Shown here: one piece after another, positions 33,075 through 44,009 of the stretch
Layout: each line of letters begins with the position of its first letter
How positions within the stretch are numbered: position 1 is the first letter of the stretch
Assembly (NCBI GenBank): GCA_964023275.1
Contig: OZ029928.1
Location: forward strand, 3,125,606-3,189,605
Length of the DNA stretch: 64,000 nt
Source of the DNA: Norana najaformis
Lineage: Eukaryota; Annelida; Clitellata; Crassiclitellata; Hormogastridae
Direction of reading: 5' to 3'
Made by a program: the position numbers and the translations under genes
Notes under the pieces: model-generated
The model's input: only the letters and a program-made list of their open reading frames with translations
What the model was told of the DNA's origin: nothing
The model's database searches: none

Positions 33075-34600
33075 CACTAAGTAACACAATTTTTGTGCCT
33101 GGGTAGAAAGTGTTATTTCTTACTTGCTTATGCCTCTAAATTAGAGAAAATGGCCGTTATTCCCTTCAAACTTTGCTTTTATGACCAGGACAATGAAATT
33201 TCAAAATTTACCTATTTCCAACGAAGAAACAGGAAACATTTACGTGTTTTGTGCAAATAAAGTGAAAAAACAACATATGAATCAATATTAACATGAATTT
33301 ACGCTATAGTTATACAAAAGTGATCACAACAGATTTAGAAGTGAGTAGTTTTTCGACATTTACAAATATACTGTAAATCACTTTCACGAATCAGCACCCA
33401 AATGTAGTCTCCATCATGTTCTCGTTACACTGTTCTTGGTAGCGACGGTCAAAGTCCAGTATATCCTGGTGAAAGATCTCGCCTTGCTCCTACGAGTAGG
33501 CCCCCATATTCTCCTTGAAGCTATCAAGATGAGTATCAAGGATATGAACTTTGAGGGACACTCTGCAGCCCATTTTGCCGTAGTTTCGCACCAGAGTCTC
33601 AACCAGCTCCACATAGTTTTCATCCTTGTGATTGCCACTGTAAAAAAGCTGTTCCAAGCCGTTTTAACCTTCCTTGTGAGATTTTTCGTGAATTCTTTGC
33701 ACTCCGGGATCTTTTTTATCTGTGGTCCGACGAAGACACCGGCTTTGACCTTTGCCTCAGACTGTTTAGGGAAGAAGTCTTGAAGGTACTTGAAGGCTGC
33801 CGACTCCTTATCTAGAGCTGTGACAAATTGTTTCATAAGGCCCAATTTGATGTGGAGTGGTAGCATCAGCACCTTCTAGGGGTCCACCTGTGGCACCCAC
33901 TTGACGTTGTTCTTCCCCACAGCGAACTCGGTCCGCTGTGGCCAGTCCCGCCTGTGGTAGAGCATCTGGTTGTCCCTGCTGTCCCAGAGGCAAAGATAGC
34001 ACAGAACTTGTTAAAACTGCCTTGGAACCCATCAGGAATGCTACCATTTTGAAGACTCCGATGGCCTTCCATCTGTACTTATCATAATTCAAGGCGTCTA
34101 GTAAGGTCTTGATGCTGTTGTAATCCTCTGAGGTGCACCGAGTGAGCCAGAGGAAGAGACGGGTACTTGTTCCCTTAATGAAGCAGCACGGTTTTGAGGC
34201 TTCTGGACGAATTGGCAACGAAGAGACGCCACTCGTTCGGGTTACAGTCGATTCTAATTGCCTCGATGATAACATTATGGCATAAATAGAGCCCATCTTG
34301 TCTGGTGAAGAAGCTGGAATAATCTTGGTGAGTCTTCCTCTGAACTGCGACTTGCGCAATTTCATCCAACAAATTCCATTGCTTGAGCCTAGACGTCAAA
34401 AGCTCGGCATTGGATTTGGTGAGACCAAGATCCCTGATCAAGTCATTTAGGTCTTTCGGTTGGGATATTATGGGTTTTTTCAAGAAATAACTACCATGAC
34501 AGCTAGCTGTTTTCCAGAATACAAGTTCGTTTGGTGATCGTCGATTCGGTTGAAGGCAATTTGAAGATCCCATAATCGAGAGCATTATGAACGCTAGCAA
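33075..34600 (-). pseudogene. Second copy of the C2C2-finger transposon protein, degenerate
   Basis: The minus strand keeps the order of the 10.7-kb protein. QPKDLNDLIRDLGLTKSNAE (about 34465) is followed by SSFFTRQDGLYLCHNV, NPNEWRLFVANSSRSLK, DALNYDKYRWKAIGVFKMVA, LPLHIKLGLMKQFVTALDKE and KVKAGVFVGPQIKKIPECKE. Several frame changes separate the pieces. The C2C2 N-terminus is missing. The left limit is CACTAAGTAACACA at 33075, followed by TTTTTGTGCC, similar to the CACTGGCCAACA...TTGTTGCC end of the first copy. I did not find a convincing opposite end. Confidence 0.7.
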
Positions 34601-35563
34601 GCGAAGTTAAAGCCGAATCGAAGTTGTGGAAGAGAAGCAGATCCGTGCCGGAAACGAAAGACAAGTTGAAGTACATGTATTGTAATTGGCATGTGACTGT
34701 AATTGACAAATATTTTAATAACGTCACTCGCACACTTTTGCACTGGCTTCGGACAAAGTTTCACGTAATTCTTGCAGATAATTATTCTTTTTGGCTTTCA
34801 AAAACAGTTTTGATGGTATTAAAATGTTGTTGGACCATATTCCTTTTAGAATTGTTAAGGAAACTGAAATACACATTTTAGGTGTTGATCTTTCTTGGGC
34901 ACTAACAGCATAAACTCTAGCGCAAAAGCCTTAGGCTAAGTTTGCTTGAAATTTTTAATGAAACATGTGCTTGATTCGCACCTGTAGCACTCTTTGCAAT
35001 TGCATCCATCTCTTCAACCGATTCTTTCTTCACTTGGGGTTCTACAAAGTTAACCTGTCCTCGTTCATTTGTGTCCTCTTTCTTTACTCTCATCTTTTCC
35101 GGTGTCTGATTATTCTTAAAGCTGTTATTCTACTAATTGCTGTATATTTTTAAAGTTATTAATCTAGTGACTGTTATTTATTCTTAAAACTGTTGCTCTA
35201 GTAACTGCTATTTGTCTGTGTAAACATATGACCAAGTGACAGACTCGCTATACAAAGTCGTGATTATGATTATCAAATCCACGTTTTTCCAAAACCTCAC
35301 CGAATATCCACTGAGTCAGCGGAACATTTATTGAGTCAGTGGAGATTTCTGTTTAAAATAATGTCCAAGAAGTTAAGTGTCAAGTCATTAAATAAAATCC
35401 ATGATATGTGTCATGGTAGTAGATTTTGATACAGAGATTTGAGTTCATATAAGCTAAATCATTCTCGATATAATTACATGGAAAGATAGAAATTTTGTAA
35501 TGTATACTGAACCAATTTGGGAAATGCTCTAAAGTACAATGCATCGAACATGACAGAATAGCT
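34601..35563. other. Intergenic, upstream of the two-exon gene
   Basis: No gene recognised. 34900-35160 is T-rich, and 35110-35220 contains a loosely repeated CT(A/G)TTATTC..AAA..TGTT(A/G)-type motif. Confidence 0.4.
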
Positions 35564-35572
35564 TATAAATAG
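35564..35572 (+). promoter_or_regulatory. Candidate TATA box
   Basis: TATAAATAG lies 365 bp upstream of the ATG of the two-exon glycosyltransferase-like gene in otherwise unremarkable sequence. Its role is inferred from motif and orientation only. Confidence 0.25.
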
Positions 35573-35936
35573 TGGAGAGGAGATACACATGAGTGCTCTG
35601 AACTACTTTATTACAGTAACCCAGTGTGCACATAGGTCGAAAATAAAGAGATGTGTGCAGATGTGTTCTAGTGAATTGAATTATTTCGTAATTAACAAAA
35701 TTTTAGGTTAATGTGTGAAGAAAATCGTTATATGATTATTCGGGCTCTGTTCCAGAATACGTGATTTAGCTTAAGCATACTTCCGGAGTTCTTCCAATTC
35801 AATTGCACATGTAACTATACTTTTTGTATAGTGTGACTTACAATGACAAAACATTTAAAAGCCACCTGGAACTTAACCATTCAGCAACAGAAGTGATCAC
35901 ATGAGTTGTTTGAATTTTTGAGCAAATAATATAATT

Positions 35937-36648
35937 ATGAGAAAAAGTGTAACTTACGGTTTAATTGCAACAATCTTATTGAGCGCAGTTGGAATTCTAT
36001 ATTTGCAAAATTTTTCGCGGAAATTTGAGCGCAAATTTGTTGAACAACATGGTCGCTTTTCAGTCGAAGGGGGATCACACGTGGATGATAAGCAAACGTT
36101 GCGAAATTTTCAACAACTGCGAGAATTCAAACATTTGCTAACATTGTTTACCACCTTCAAAGAGATTAAGACTATACCTCATCATCTTTTGGCACGGAAA
36201 GCTGTTCTAAGAAACTGGCCAACGTTTAAGCCTTATATAAAGCCAGTCGTCTTTCTAAATTTTACTAACGCATCCTTTGCTAAGGCAGCACGTCTGGCAG
36301 GGTGGGATGTTTTACAAATGAACAGAGTAAACGATGCAGGGACGCCTTTCCTTAAGGATATGTATCAAACTGCATTCGATAAGTATAATTCTCTATTTTA
36401 TGGTTATGCAAATGGAGACATTTTATTTGATAGCAGCATTGTTAACACCTTAGTAGGAATTCAACAGAAAATTACAAGATTAGAAAACAATGTTATGCTG
36501 ACGGGCAGACGGACTAATGTCCCAATTGATTTGAATGTTAGCTGGACTGCTGATGATTTTCAAGGTGATCGTTTACGAAAACTGGCAAAGGAGAAAGGAA
36601 GTCTAATTCCTCCATATGCTATTGATTATTTCTTCTTTACAAAGGAAG
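35937..36648 (+). CDS. Type II glycosyltransferase-like protein, exon 1 of 2
   Basis: The ATG at 35937 opens a protein with a signal anchor at residues 7-24 (YGLIATILLSAVGILYLQ) followed by basic residues. The lumenal part contains NFTNASFAKAARLAGWDVLQ, then FYGYANGDILFD (about residues 154-165; NGD is the likely DxD-equivalent) and VMLTGRRTNVPIDL. I know this as a widespread but poorly characterised GT-A-like family. The exon ends in phase 1 at TTTACAAAGGAAG before donor GTATGC (36649). Reading through gives only four more residues and a stop, showing the intron is real. Joined to 39292-39593 the coding length is 1014 bp (337 residues), divisible by three. Confidence 0.8.
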
Positions 36649-39291
36649 GTATGCTATTTTTAAATTGATGAATAATTTTTGTAAGTTAATCTTTCTTTAA
36701 CTTTAGCCTCATTGCAATAAATCATGAAGTTAAAGTCACTAATCGTTGTTAAGTAAAACCGATAGACAAATCTTATTATTAAATAGTCTGGTCGAACTCA
36801 CGAAGGCAAACTTGCATGCTGCAAAATGATCGGTACACAAATGCGGTAGGAAAGAGCTATCTTTTTAGTCGTGATCTATACAGCCTCAGAATCTGCATAG
36901 TGCCTGTTTCTGCAGATTTCCTGTCGATGGCGTTGGTGAGACAACCCAATATATTTAAAGTAATCAATTTTTATATCATTAGACCGTCTGAACAATGCCA
37001 GCAGGTTTTAATTATGTGCTGTGTTTGGTGGATCAGTGCTCTATGTGGCAAGATGTACAACCCTGAAGACATATTTGACGAAAACATGCGATTTGCATCT
37101 AAAAATTCAGCAATTAAGTTCTAATTAAGTGAAAGTATTTAACCCATTTTTTTGATTATTTCCGACTTTATCAGGGTTTTCTCAGACATAATCAAAATTA
37201 TTACTCAAGTCATCTTTGAGGCCTACTAGAAATGTTTGCTTATATGGGAATTCCTGGGGTATTGTTCAAGGACAAAGCAGTAAGCCTCAGAGTAAACCTC
37301 ATGTGGGAGTGCACGAAAAGGATTGATTTGCCATGTTTGTGGATTTACAGGCAATTGCCTTTGTTTGAAAGTAGAAGCGAGTCCTTTCAGGACGGTTTAT
37401 CGGCCACAGTCCGCAATCTTGTGATCCGAGCCAAATCCATCTACCTCTGGAATCTGGAAATTGATATTCTCTTAGTTCATAATAGTGTACTCAAATAAGA
37501 TCTGATGACAACTATGATTCCTTGTTAATATGATATCAAGCTTATCCCCACAATCGTCTCTTGCAGATAAATTTCTTAACTTCTTTTCAAAAGAAATTTC
37601 GGCAATCAGGTTGGCTCTTTCCAAAATCCTTCCTTCAATGGCTCTTCTATCACAAACTCCTCTCCAGCCCGGCTTCTGATCTCGAAGTCTTGCATATTTT
37701 AACTGCATTGCTTAACAGCAGAAGATATTCTGGAATGCGAGTTCCTTAGAAACGATCGTCAATTGATGTCTTATGAATGCAGCAACAGCATTGAAATAAA
37801 GTTACTGGATTAAATTATTCCTACCGCTATTGTGCAGTTGTGGGTTTCTTGCAAAAACCTGCTGATTCATCACAACGTAGACGTCGTTTTTCCCGCGCAA
37901 ACGCCCAGGTGACTAAAATGCGCGCCGCCCGATTCACTGCTAACGTGAGATCGCCTACACTCAGGTACCGCCAGCTAATCACACTACCTCCTCACATGTT
38001 AAACTAGTGCAGGCAGGTGCACCCACTAGCCGTAAGCAAATCAATAACCTGATGGCTCGTGTAAATTGTATATACAAACACGCGCTTGAAACGTCCTGCC
38101 TAAATAGCGCAATATCAAGTTCATAAGTTAAGAGCATGAACAGCAGATTAAGCAATGCTGTAAATACATTTAATGCTGTTTATAAGTTTAATAAATTATA
38201 TTTCGAATGTGTTAAAGGTTTAACTTTGAACCATAATAAAAAGACAAAGCCAAGCAATGTTGAAACACTTAGATTTTTATTAAAGTTATATTTATTTCAA
38301 ATGCAAAAGAATGCTGTTTGTATCGAAGTACAAATGTTGTATTGCGATTGTTCGCAATGAAATGTTTGCCTTGCATGTGTCAAATATACACATGACACTA
38401 GTATCTGTTCTACTGTAAATGGCAGATTGCACTTACTATATTGTGGTACCTCATAGTTTTTAAGCATATATATATATTGTTACGTGCTAGTATATATATA
38501 TTATATATATATAATATATGGCGAATTCTGAGGCACGCTAGATCCACTTATTCCTAACGGATGCTGAGACGTGTATGATTCCACCTTTGGTATTCGGAAT
38601 GATAAAATATAATTTTGAAATGTCATGCCACTTGTCATATCCATCTATGTACTGCTTAAAATCAGAATACGGCACTTGCATTTCGAAATTGCGTCATTAA
38701 AGGCTACTTTAGCAGTTGTTTCTCCAGCTTCATTACCGTTAATGCCATGACTTGGCATCAGACAAAACATATAACAGTTTTACCATAATCTTGAATTCTG
38801 ATCACTTGACAGGACACAAAATTGTCTGATTTGTTTCACATGCAATTGATAAGGATTATCGGTGACTAAAAATTATTAGATTTGCACGTAAGAAAGAGAA
38901 ATTAATAGATTTGCACGTAAGAAAAAGAAATTACTAGATTTGCACGTAAGAAAGTCTTAATAGTCGTGACTGAATTAACAGAACAAATTTGTATGGTTTT
39001 CCTCTCGTATATGCTAGAAATCGGAGAAAGCTAGGATTCTAAGCTCGATTTCATACTTTCAAGAGCCTTCGACAGTATGATAAACTTAAGCAACTGAAAG
39101 TATGCTTGAAAACACACGACATCGTGGATGAGTCTTATTGTTGACGCTAAACATGTTTTTATTTACTTTTTGGAATTTTTTCTATAGCACATTTAAAATA
39201 ATTTTCTAAGGCACCGATCATATATGGCCTATTCGCCATCGATGTAATAAAGCATAGCAATATTTCTAGATGCTTTGTTTGCATTAAACAG
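36649..39291 (+). other. Intron of the two-exon gene
   Basis: 2643 bp with GT...AG borders and phase 1 on both sides. Contents: no recognisable transposon protein, several short non-coding frames, a palindromic TA-rich microsatellite at 38466-38517, and a 29-bp tandem triplet at 38872-38954. Confidence 0.75.
38872..38954 (+). repeat. 29-bp tandem repeat, about 2.9 copies
   Basis: Units start at 38872, 38901 and 38930, each ATTA(T/A/C)TAGATTTGCACGTA with a purine-rich end (AGAAA(G/A)AGAA), within the intron. Confidence 0.9.
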
Positions 39292-39593
39292 GTTGCTCGT
39301 TGAATTGGTCAAGCTTGGTGGATGTTGTCATTGGTCGAGTTGCCTATGACAGTTACCTGGTTGCAATGGCATCACGTCAAGGAGTCAAAGTCATTGACTG
39401 TACTCAAACTGTATTGGCTGTTCACATATCGGAGAGAGGAGTACTCTCTCACGGAAGAAACAATCCTGATTCTCTCTACAACGCCAAGCTCATAGGAGGG
39501 AATTTTAGACACACGGATGGTTACCCAACAGCAGCAAAACTAGCAACTTCAACGGACATTGCAGACGAAGTGTTCGTTATTCGAAGAAGATGA
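39292..39593 (+). CDS. Type II glycosyltransferase-like protein, exon 2 of 2
   Basis: Starts after the acceptor TTTGCATTAAACAG (ending 39291). The first two bases complete a Gly codon split by the intron, giving DYFFFTKEG followed by CSLNWSSLVDVVIGRVAYDS. Then come YLVAMASRQGVKVIDCTQTV, LAVHISERG and SHGRNN, ending IRRR and TGA at 39593. The V(I/V)GRxAYDxxLV...VIDxTxTxLAVH pattern is the usual C-terminal half of this family. Exon 1 supplies the N-terminal half, so the join is strongly supported. Confidence 0.8.
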
Positions 39594-40004
39594 CTAAAGT
39601 GACGATTTTTAGTTATAAAATTTTTATTTCATGGTTCGACGCTACACAAAAACTAGCTTTTTTAAAGCAATCCAAATATTATCACATATATCTTGGCTGA
39701 CTGTTTTTTTGCAGATGCTATCTTAAAATATGTTCTGTAACGATAAAATGCCAATTTGATTCATATTGCTCGTATATGCACAAGTCTGATTAAACGTTTG
39801 CGTTGCTTATCCCCCGACATCGTTTGAATGTGCTTACGAATATATAAATAAGGGGATTGGAGTTCGAAAAATCTGAGGCCAAAAGGTGATTTAGCTCAAA
39901 TATTTTGACCTTGAAGAATTCAATTCTGGTGTGCCAAAGTTTGGTTGTGACCAATTTTTAAATATATCTGCCAAGGGATGTTACAGCAAGGAAAGATTAC
40001 TTCA

Positions 40005-42600
40005 CAATGAATGAATGAATGAAACTTTATTGATTCCAAAAGAACAAAGAAAAGAACAAATACATTGACCATTGTATAGATTGTTGGGATACAAATGGTT
40101 GACCCAAAAGGGACCTAAGTCACGCTAAATTAGAGCCGTCTATTACAGAAAGATGCATATGGCGATAAAAATGTTTAACCGATATTACTTACAATTGAAC
40201 TATAAAGAAAGTCTTAACTAAAACTTAACTAAAAAGAAACTAAGAAAGTGGACCACCATTGTGATCTCTATGAAACTGAAAATGAGTCATAATTAATCGT
40301 AACTGTGACTTCCAGAAACATAAATAAAAAACCTTATAGACTAATTAGGTATGTGCGTTATGATTCTAGGACTGTTCATCAAGGACTATTCATCAAAGGA
40401 CTGTTCATCAATGGACTATTCATCAAAGGACTATTCATCAACAGGATTGTTCATCAGGAGGACGGTTCATCAAATGGCTGTTCATCAAGAGGATTGTTCA
40501 TCAAAACATATTTATTTACTATACTTGAAATTATTGTTTCATCAAATATTTTAAAATAATTTTTTAAAACTTGATGCTTGCAACAGCGCCACTCCGTCTG
40601 CCCTTTGGAATTTTCACGAATTCTCCAGTATTTATAATTTAAATAAATTAGTGTCTTCTTGCCACGTTTTGAAATTCCACACGTGCACGTCGACATTGTT
40701 AGTCTTTAAATGTTTATGTGTTTTTATGTTTTAAACTAAAAGTTATTAAAATGTAATATGTTAGACGTAATAACTAACTTAAAGAAATGCAATCTGCCTG
40801 TTCTAAACTACAATTGACATGTAACGATTATGCTTAAGTTTCCACTTAAAATCTCTGGGGTATATAATGGATAATGATGGTGGTGGAGGGGATGCAAGAG
40901 AATTTAAACTTAGTTCATCTAACATGAAACAAAGCAACCCAACTTAAGCCAAAAGCAAAAAAATCCATTCACTAAGTGAAAGGTTTCAACTCAGTTTTGA
41001 TGAACAGTCCTTTGATGAATCGTCCTTTGATGAACCATCCTCCTGATGAACAAACCTCTTGATGAATAGTCCTTTGATGAATAGTCCCTTGATGAACAGT
41101 CCTTTGATGAATAGTCCTTGATGAACAGTCCTTTGATGAAACGTCCTTTGATGATCAGTCCGCCTACCGAGCGTTATAATCAACAGTCTAGTGACATTAT
41201 TAAGAAATTACGCAGATCTTTTTTAAGCAAATACAGACTAGGTGGGTTACGGATTTCTAAAGGTAATTTATTCCAAATTGACGGACCAATACATTTAATG
41301 TTGAAGTATCTAGTGTTACTTCTTGCAAAAGTACCACAAAAATTATCCTGAAATGTAGTGGAATAGCTATGAATTGAGAGAAATGTACGAAATAGTTGTC
41401 AAATACACACGGTAATAATCTTCGTTCATAGCGATACATGAATTCTACGATTTGAAATTTATTTATATCATCTATCGTTAAAATATTTAATATTGAAAAT
41501 AGACTATTAGTGCCTTTTCCACAATGTTGTTTAGCAACAATTCTTATAGCACGACGTTGTATATTAATAAACCCTTAAGGCGAGATCAATAATTTGTTGC
41601 CCAGATGATTGTAAATTAAGAAAGATAAGGATATATAAGACAATAGTACAAGTTTAACAATATGGGTTGAGGTAATACATGTTTAATGCGATATAAAATA
41701 CCCAAACTTTTAGCAATTTTTTCAATATTTGGGAGATATGCATGTTCCATTTAACATGATTATCAATAAAAACACCAAAACATTTACAGGAATTAACTTG
41801 TTGGATTTGTTGAATGTCAATAAGGATGTGTTGTTCTTGAGTAGGTAAAATTTTTCTATGAGAACAGAATAATATAAAATAAGTTTTGCTTAAGTTAAGA
41901 GATAATCTATTTGCCTTAAACCACTCAGCTATTAATTCAAGTTCAATATTTGCACTTTCTATTAGTATATCCAAAGATTTATGAGATAAGAAGATATTAG
42001 TATCATCAGCAAATAAGATGGTGAAATAGGTTAGAGAAATTTGGGAGATCGTTTATATAAATTAGAAACAACACTGGGGCTAAAATTGATCCTTGAGCTA
42101 TTCCATATTGGATAGGTTTAAAGACAGACTGGGCATCATTATATAAAACCAGCTGTTGCCTATAGTTGAGACAGCTTTCAAACCATAATAATGGGATCCT
42201 TCATATACCATAAAACTCCATTTTTTTAGTAGAATAAAATGATTTACAGTGACGAAGGCTTTTGCTAAGTCAAAAAAATTCCTAAAGATATTTTATTTTC
42301 ATCAAAAGCCTGGGAGATTTTATCATGCATATCTAGTATAGCCATAGAAAAGAATGGCTATTTATTATTTGAGCTAGTGGTGTAGCAATAAGGTGAATAG
42401 TAGGTGCTGCCAAGTATGGGTCAATTTCATCAGGACCACCACTATGAGTTATTTTTAATGAGTGTGATATTGCTATAAATTCTTCTGCAGAAGCTTGATA
42501 CAAAGCAAATGACTGAATAGGCGGGTTTTTCAGAAAACTTTGAAAAAGAGTTTTTGATTTAGGAATCACATCTCTTTATATAAAATTTGAGGCTTAGTGA
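40005..42600 (-). mobile_element. Non-LTR retrotransposon (family H), interrupted by a Mutator element
   Basis: Minus-strand pieces run 5' to 3'. FKVFLKNPPIQSF and KITHSGGPDEIDPYLAAPTI (42569-42333) are the pre-RT region. IAEWFKANRLSLNLSKTYFI and CKCFGVFIDNHVKWNMHISQ (41974-41700) follow. Then come VEFMYRYERRLLPCVFDNYF, GTFARSNTRYFNIKCIGPSI and WNKLPLEIRNP (41450-41240). The 3' UTR resumes at 40354, left of the inserted element. It ends in an AATAAAG signal (minus strand) and a (CATT)n tail at 40007-40021. It has numerous stops and the YADD region is lost. Confidence 0.75.
40365..41170 (-). mobile_element. Foldback-type Mutator (MULE) derivative with FLYWCH exon
   Basis: Two arrays of a ~15-bp unit face each other: about nine units of GGACTATTCATCAAA at 40369-40510 and about eleven units of its complement (TTTGATGAATAGTCC) at 40998-41161. 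Between them, the minus-strand ATG at 40696 opens MSTCTCGISKRGKKTLIYLN, then YKYWRIRENSKGQTEWRC, the first half of a FLYWCH zinc finger (Y, Y, W, C in place). FLYWCH fingers are common in animal MULE transposases. GCGTTATGAT (40355-40364) and GCGTTATAAT (41171-41180) flank it, a probable 9-10 bp target duplication, the MULE length. It lies inside a LINE. It has no transposase core, so it is non-autonomous. Confidence 0.7.
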
Positions 42601-42695
42601 ACGGCAGAAAGCAAATTAGGAAGTCTCAAAATCTGATGTCTCCCGAAATCCTCAAATTAAAAGATGACTTTTCTCTGTAATTAGGTGATCCATCC

Positions 42696-43181
42696 GGTTC
42701 CATAACAAAATGGCATGGGACAAATAGCACGGACAAAGTCACGATGACAAAATGGCATGTTGTATGTGTTCTATAGAAAACTTAAACAGTTGCCTGAAAA
42801 TGAAAAGCAGAGAAACATATAATCTTCGAATATGTTAATTTTAGACAGTTGAACTTGGGGTTCAGCCAGAAAAGAAGAAGACATGTGAGGATCAATGAAG
42901 CTCTTCGCACTATTGTGACTGACTATAATAACAGAGATCCGATTGCTTGATTGGGAGACATTGCCAGAGTTTTAAACATCAATGTTGTCTGATCATTCTG
43001 TGCTCATGCTTTTCCGTTAATGTTAGTTTTTCTTAAAATAAGCACTTTAACTACTTTTTTCAATTGATTTTTACATACATTTATATCAAATATAACTGCC
43101 TCAGGACAGTTTGTCATGTGACATTTTGTCCGTGCCATTTTGTACCTCACATTTTGTTTCAGGACATTTTGTCAGGCCACC
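42696..43181 (+). mobile_element. Second foldback-type MULE derivative with transposase C-terminus
   Basis: Left array 42701-42759 repeats ACAAAATGGCAYG-like units. Right array 43104-43178 repeats the complement (TGACATTTTGT, CCATTTTGT, CACATTTTGT). The ends pair as GGTTCCATAACAAAATGG against GGTGGCCTGACAAAATGT. Flanks GATCCATCC (42687-42695) and GCTCCATCC (43182-43190) match at 8 of 9 bases, a probable 9-bp target duplication. In the core the + strand reads HVRINEALRTIVTDYNNRD and then LGDIARVLNINV, resembling the end of FLYWCH-MULE transposases (N.R....V..Y.NR....YLR.IAHNI). Length 486 bp. Confidence 0.65.
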
Positions 43182-43379
43182 GCTCCATCCATATCTATAA
43201 AATCTAGGCCCCTCATCCAAAACTTTTCCTACGCTCCGCAGAATATATATATATATATTAATGTAAAGCTCGCAAATGAAAAGGCACATTTAAATATCCA
43301 ATTATAAGGCACCAATACTTATGAAACTTTCTTTTTCGTTATCTATGTCGCCTGTGTGATTTTTTTAAACAAACTACAG

Positions 43380-43665
43380 TTGTGCTGAAAATGAGGAGGT
43401 GTTGCACTTGGTACAGGAAGAAAGGACTCTGGACAATGTAATAAGAGGAGACAAATGAACTGAATTGGACACATACTACGTGGAAAATTCTCTCTTGAGG
43501 ACTTTAGACAGAAGGAAGAAATGAGGGAAATAAGATTCCAGGAAGACCAAGGAATACGCTGTTGGACTGAATGATGGATAAAGAAAAAAGAAGGGGCAAC
43601 AAAGAATTCAAGGCGAGATCACAGAACAGAGAAGAGTGGCGTCGTTGGATTCTTGGACCTGCCTA
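43380..43665 (+). mobile_element. RTE-type LINE C-terminal fragment
   Basis: In broken frames the + strand reads GKFSLEDFRQKEEMREIRF, then KIPGRPRNTLLD, then ARSQNREEWRRWILGPA. GRPRxTxxD...xxRExWRxWxxGPA is the closing motif of a common endonuclease-reverse transcriptase family. There is no upstream RT. Confidence 0.6.
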
Positions 43666-43775
43666 ACGATAACACTGAGGAAGAAGTGAACCTGGTCAGC
43701 CTATATGTATAGCTCGACTGACACCTTTGAGCTGGACGTGTATTTGAAATCTGCACAGAGTTAAAGGCTCTTGTG

Positions 43776-44009
43776 TTATGTCGTACGTCCTTGTTTTACG
43801 CAACAGACTGAGTTTGACGAAATAAATGATACATTACAAAACTTCTGAGGTCGAAGGAGTGAAATCGAACGAGTCTTGCATGTCAAAGGAAGATCAGTTT
43901 GTATTGAGGAAAGCAAGCATCTCTGTAAAGTACGTGGTTGGTAGATAAAAAATGTCGCTGCCATTAAGAGTGCAACAACCAGAATTGCTCTACAGCTAAG
44001 AAATTGCAT
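43776..44009 (-). other. 77-codon minus frame starting with a signal-anchor-like segment
   Basis: The ATG at 44009 opens MQFLSCRAILVVALLMAATF, a plausible signal peptide or signal anchor, then a Cys/Ser-rich stretch with an NVS sequon and a stop. It could be the first exon of a minus-strand secretory gene, or chance. No donor I would defend was found and no downstream exon recognised. Confidence 0.25.

Noticed and set aside
35600-35625. CACTGGGTTAC (complement) as the other end of the transposon copy at 33.1-34.6 kb
   Set aside because: The spacing would fit, but similarity ends after about 10 bases, so it cannot be told from chance.
36816-37749. Intronic open frames as nested genes
   Set aside because: Short, without domains, not bounded by splice signals I trust, and on both strands equally.
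40305-40559. Repetitive peptide (KGLFIKGLFINGLFIKG) as a novel repeat protein
   Set aside because: It is only the translation of the 15-bp minisatellite arm; the opposite arm gives similar peptides on the other strand.
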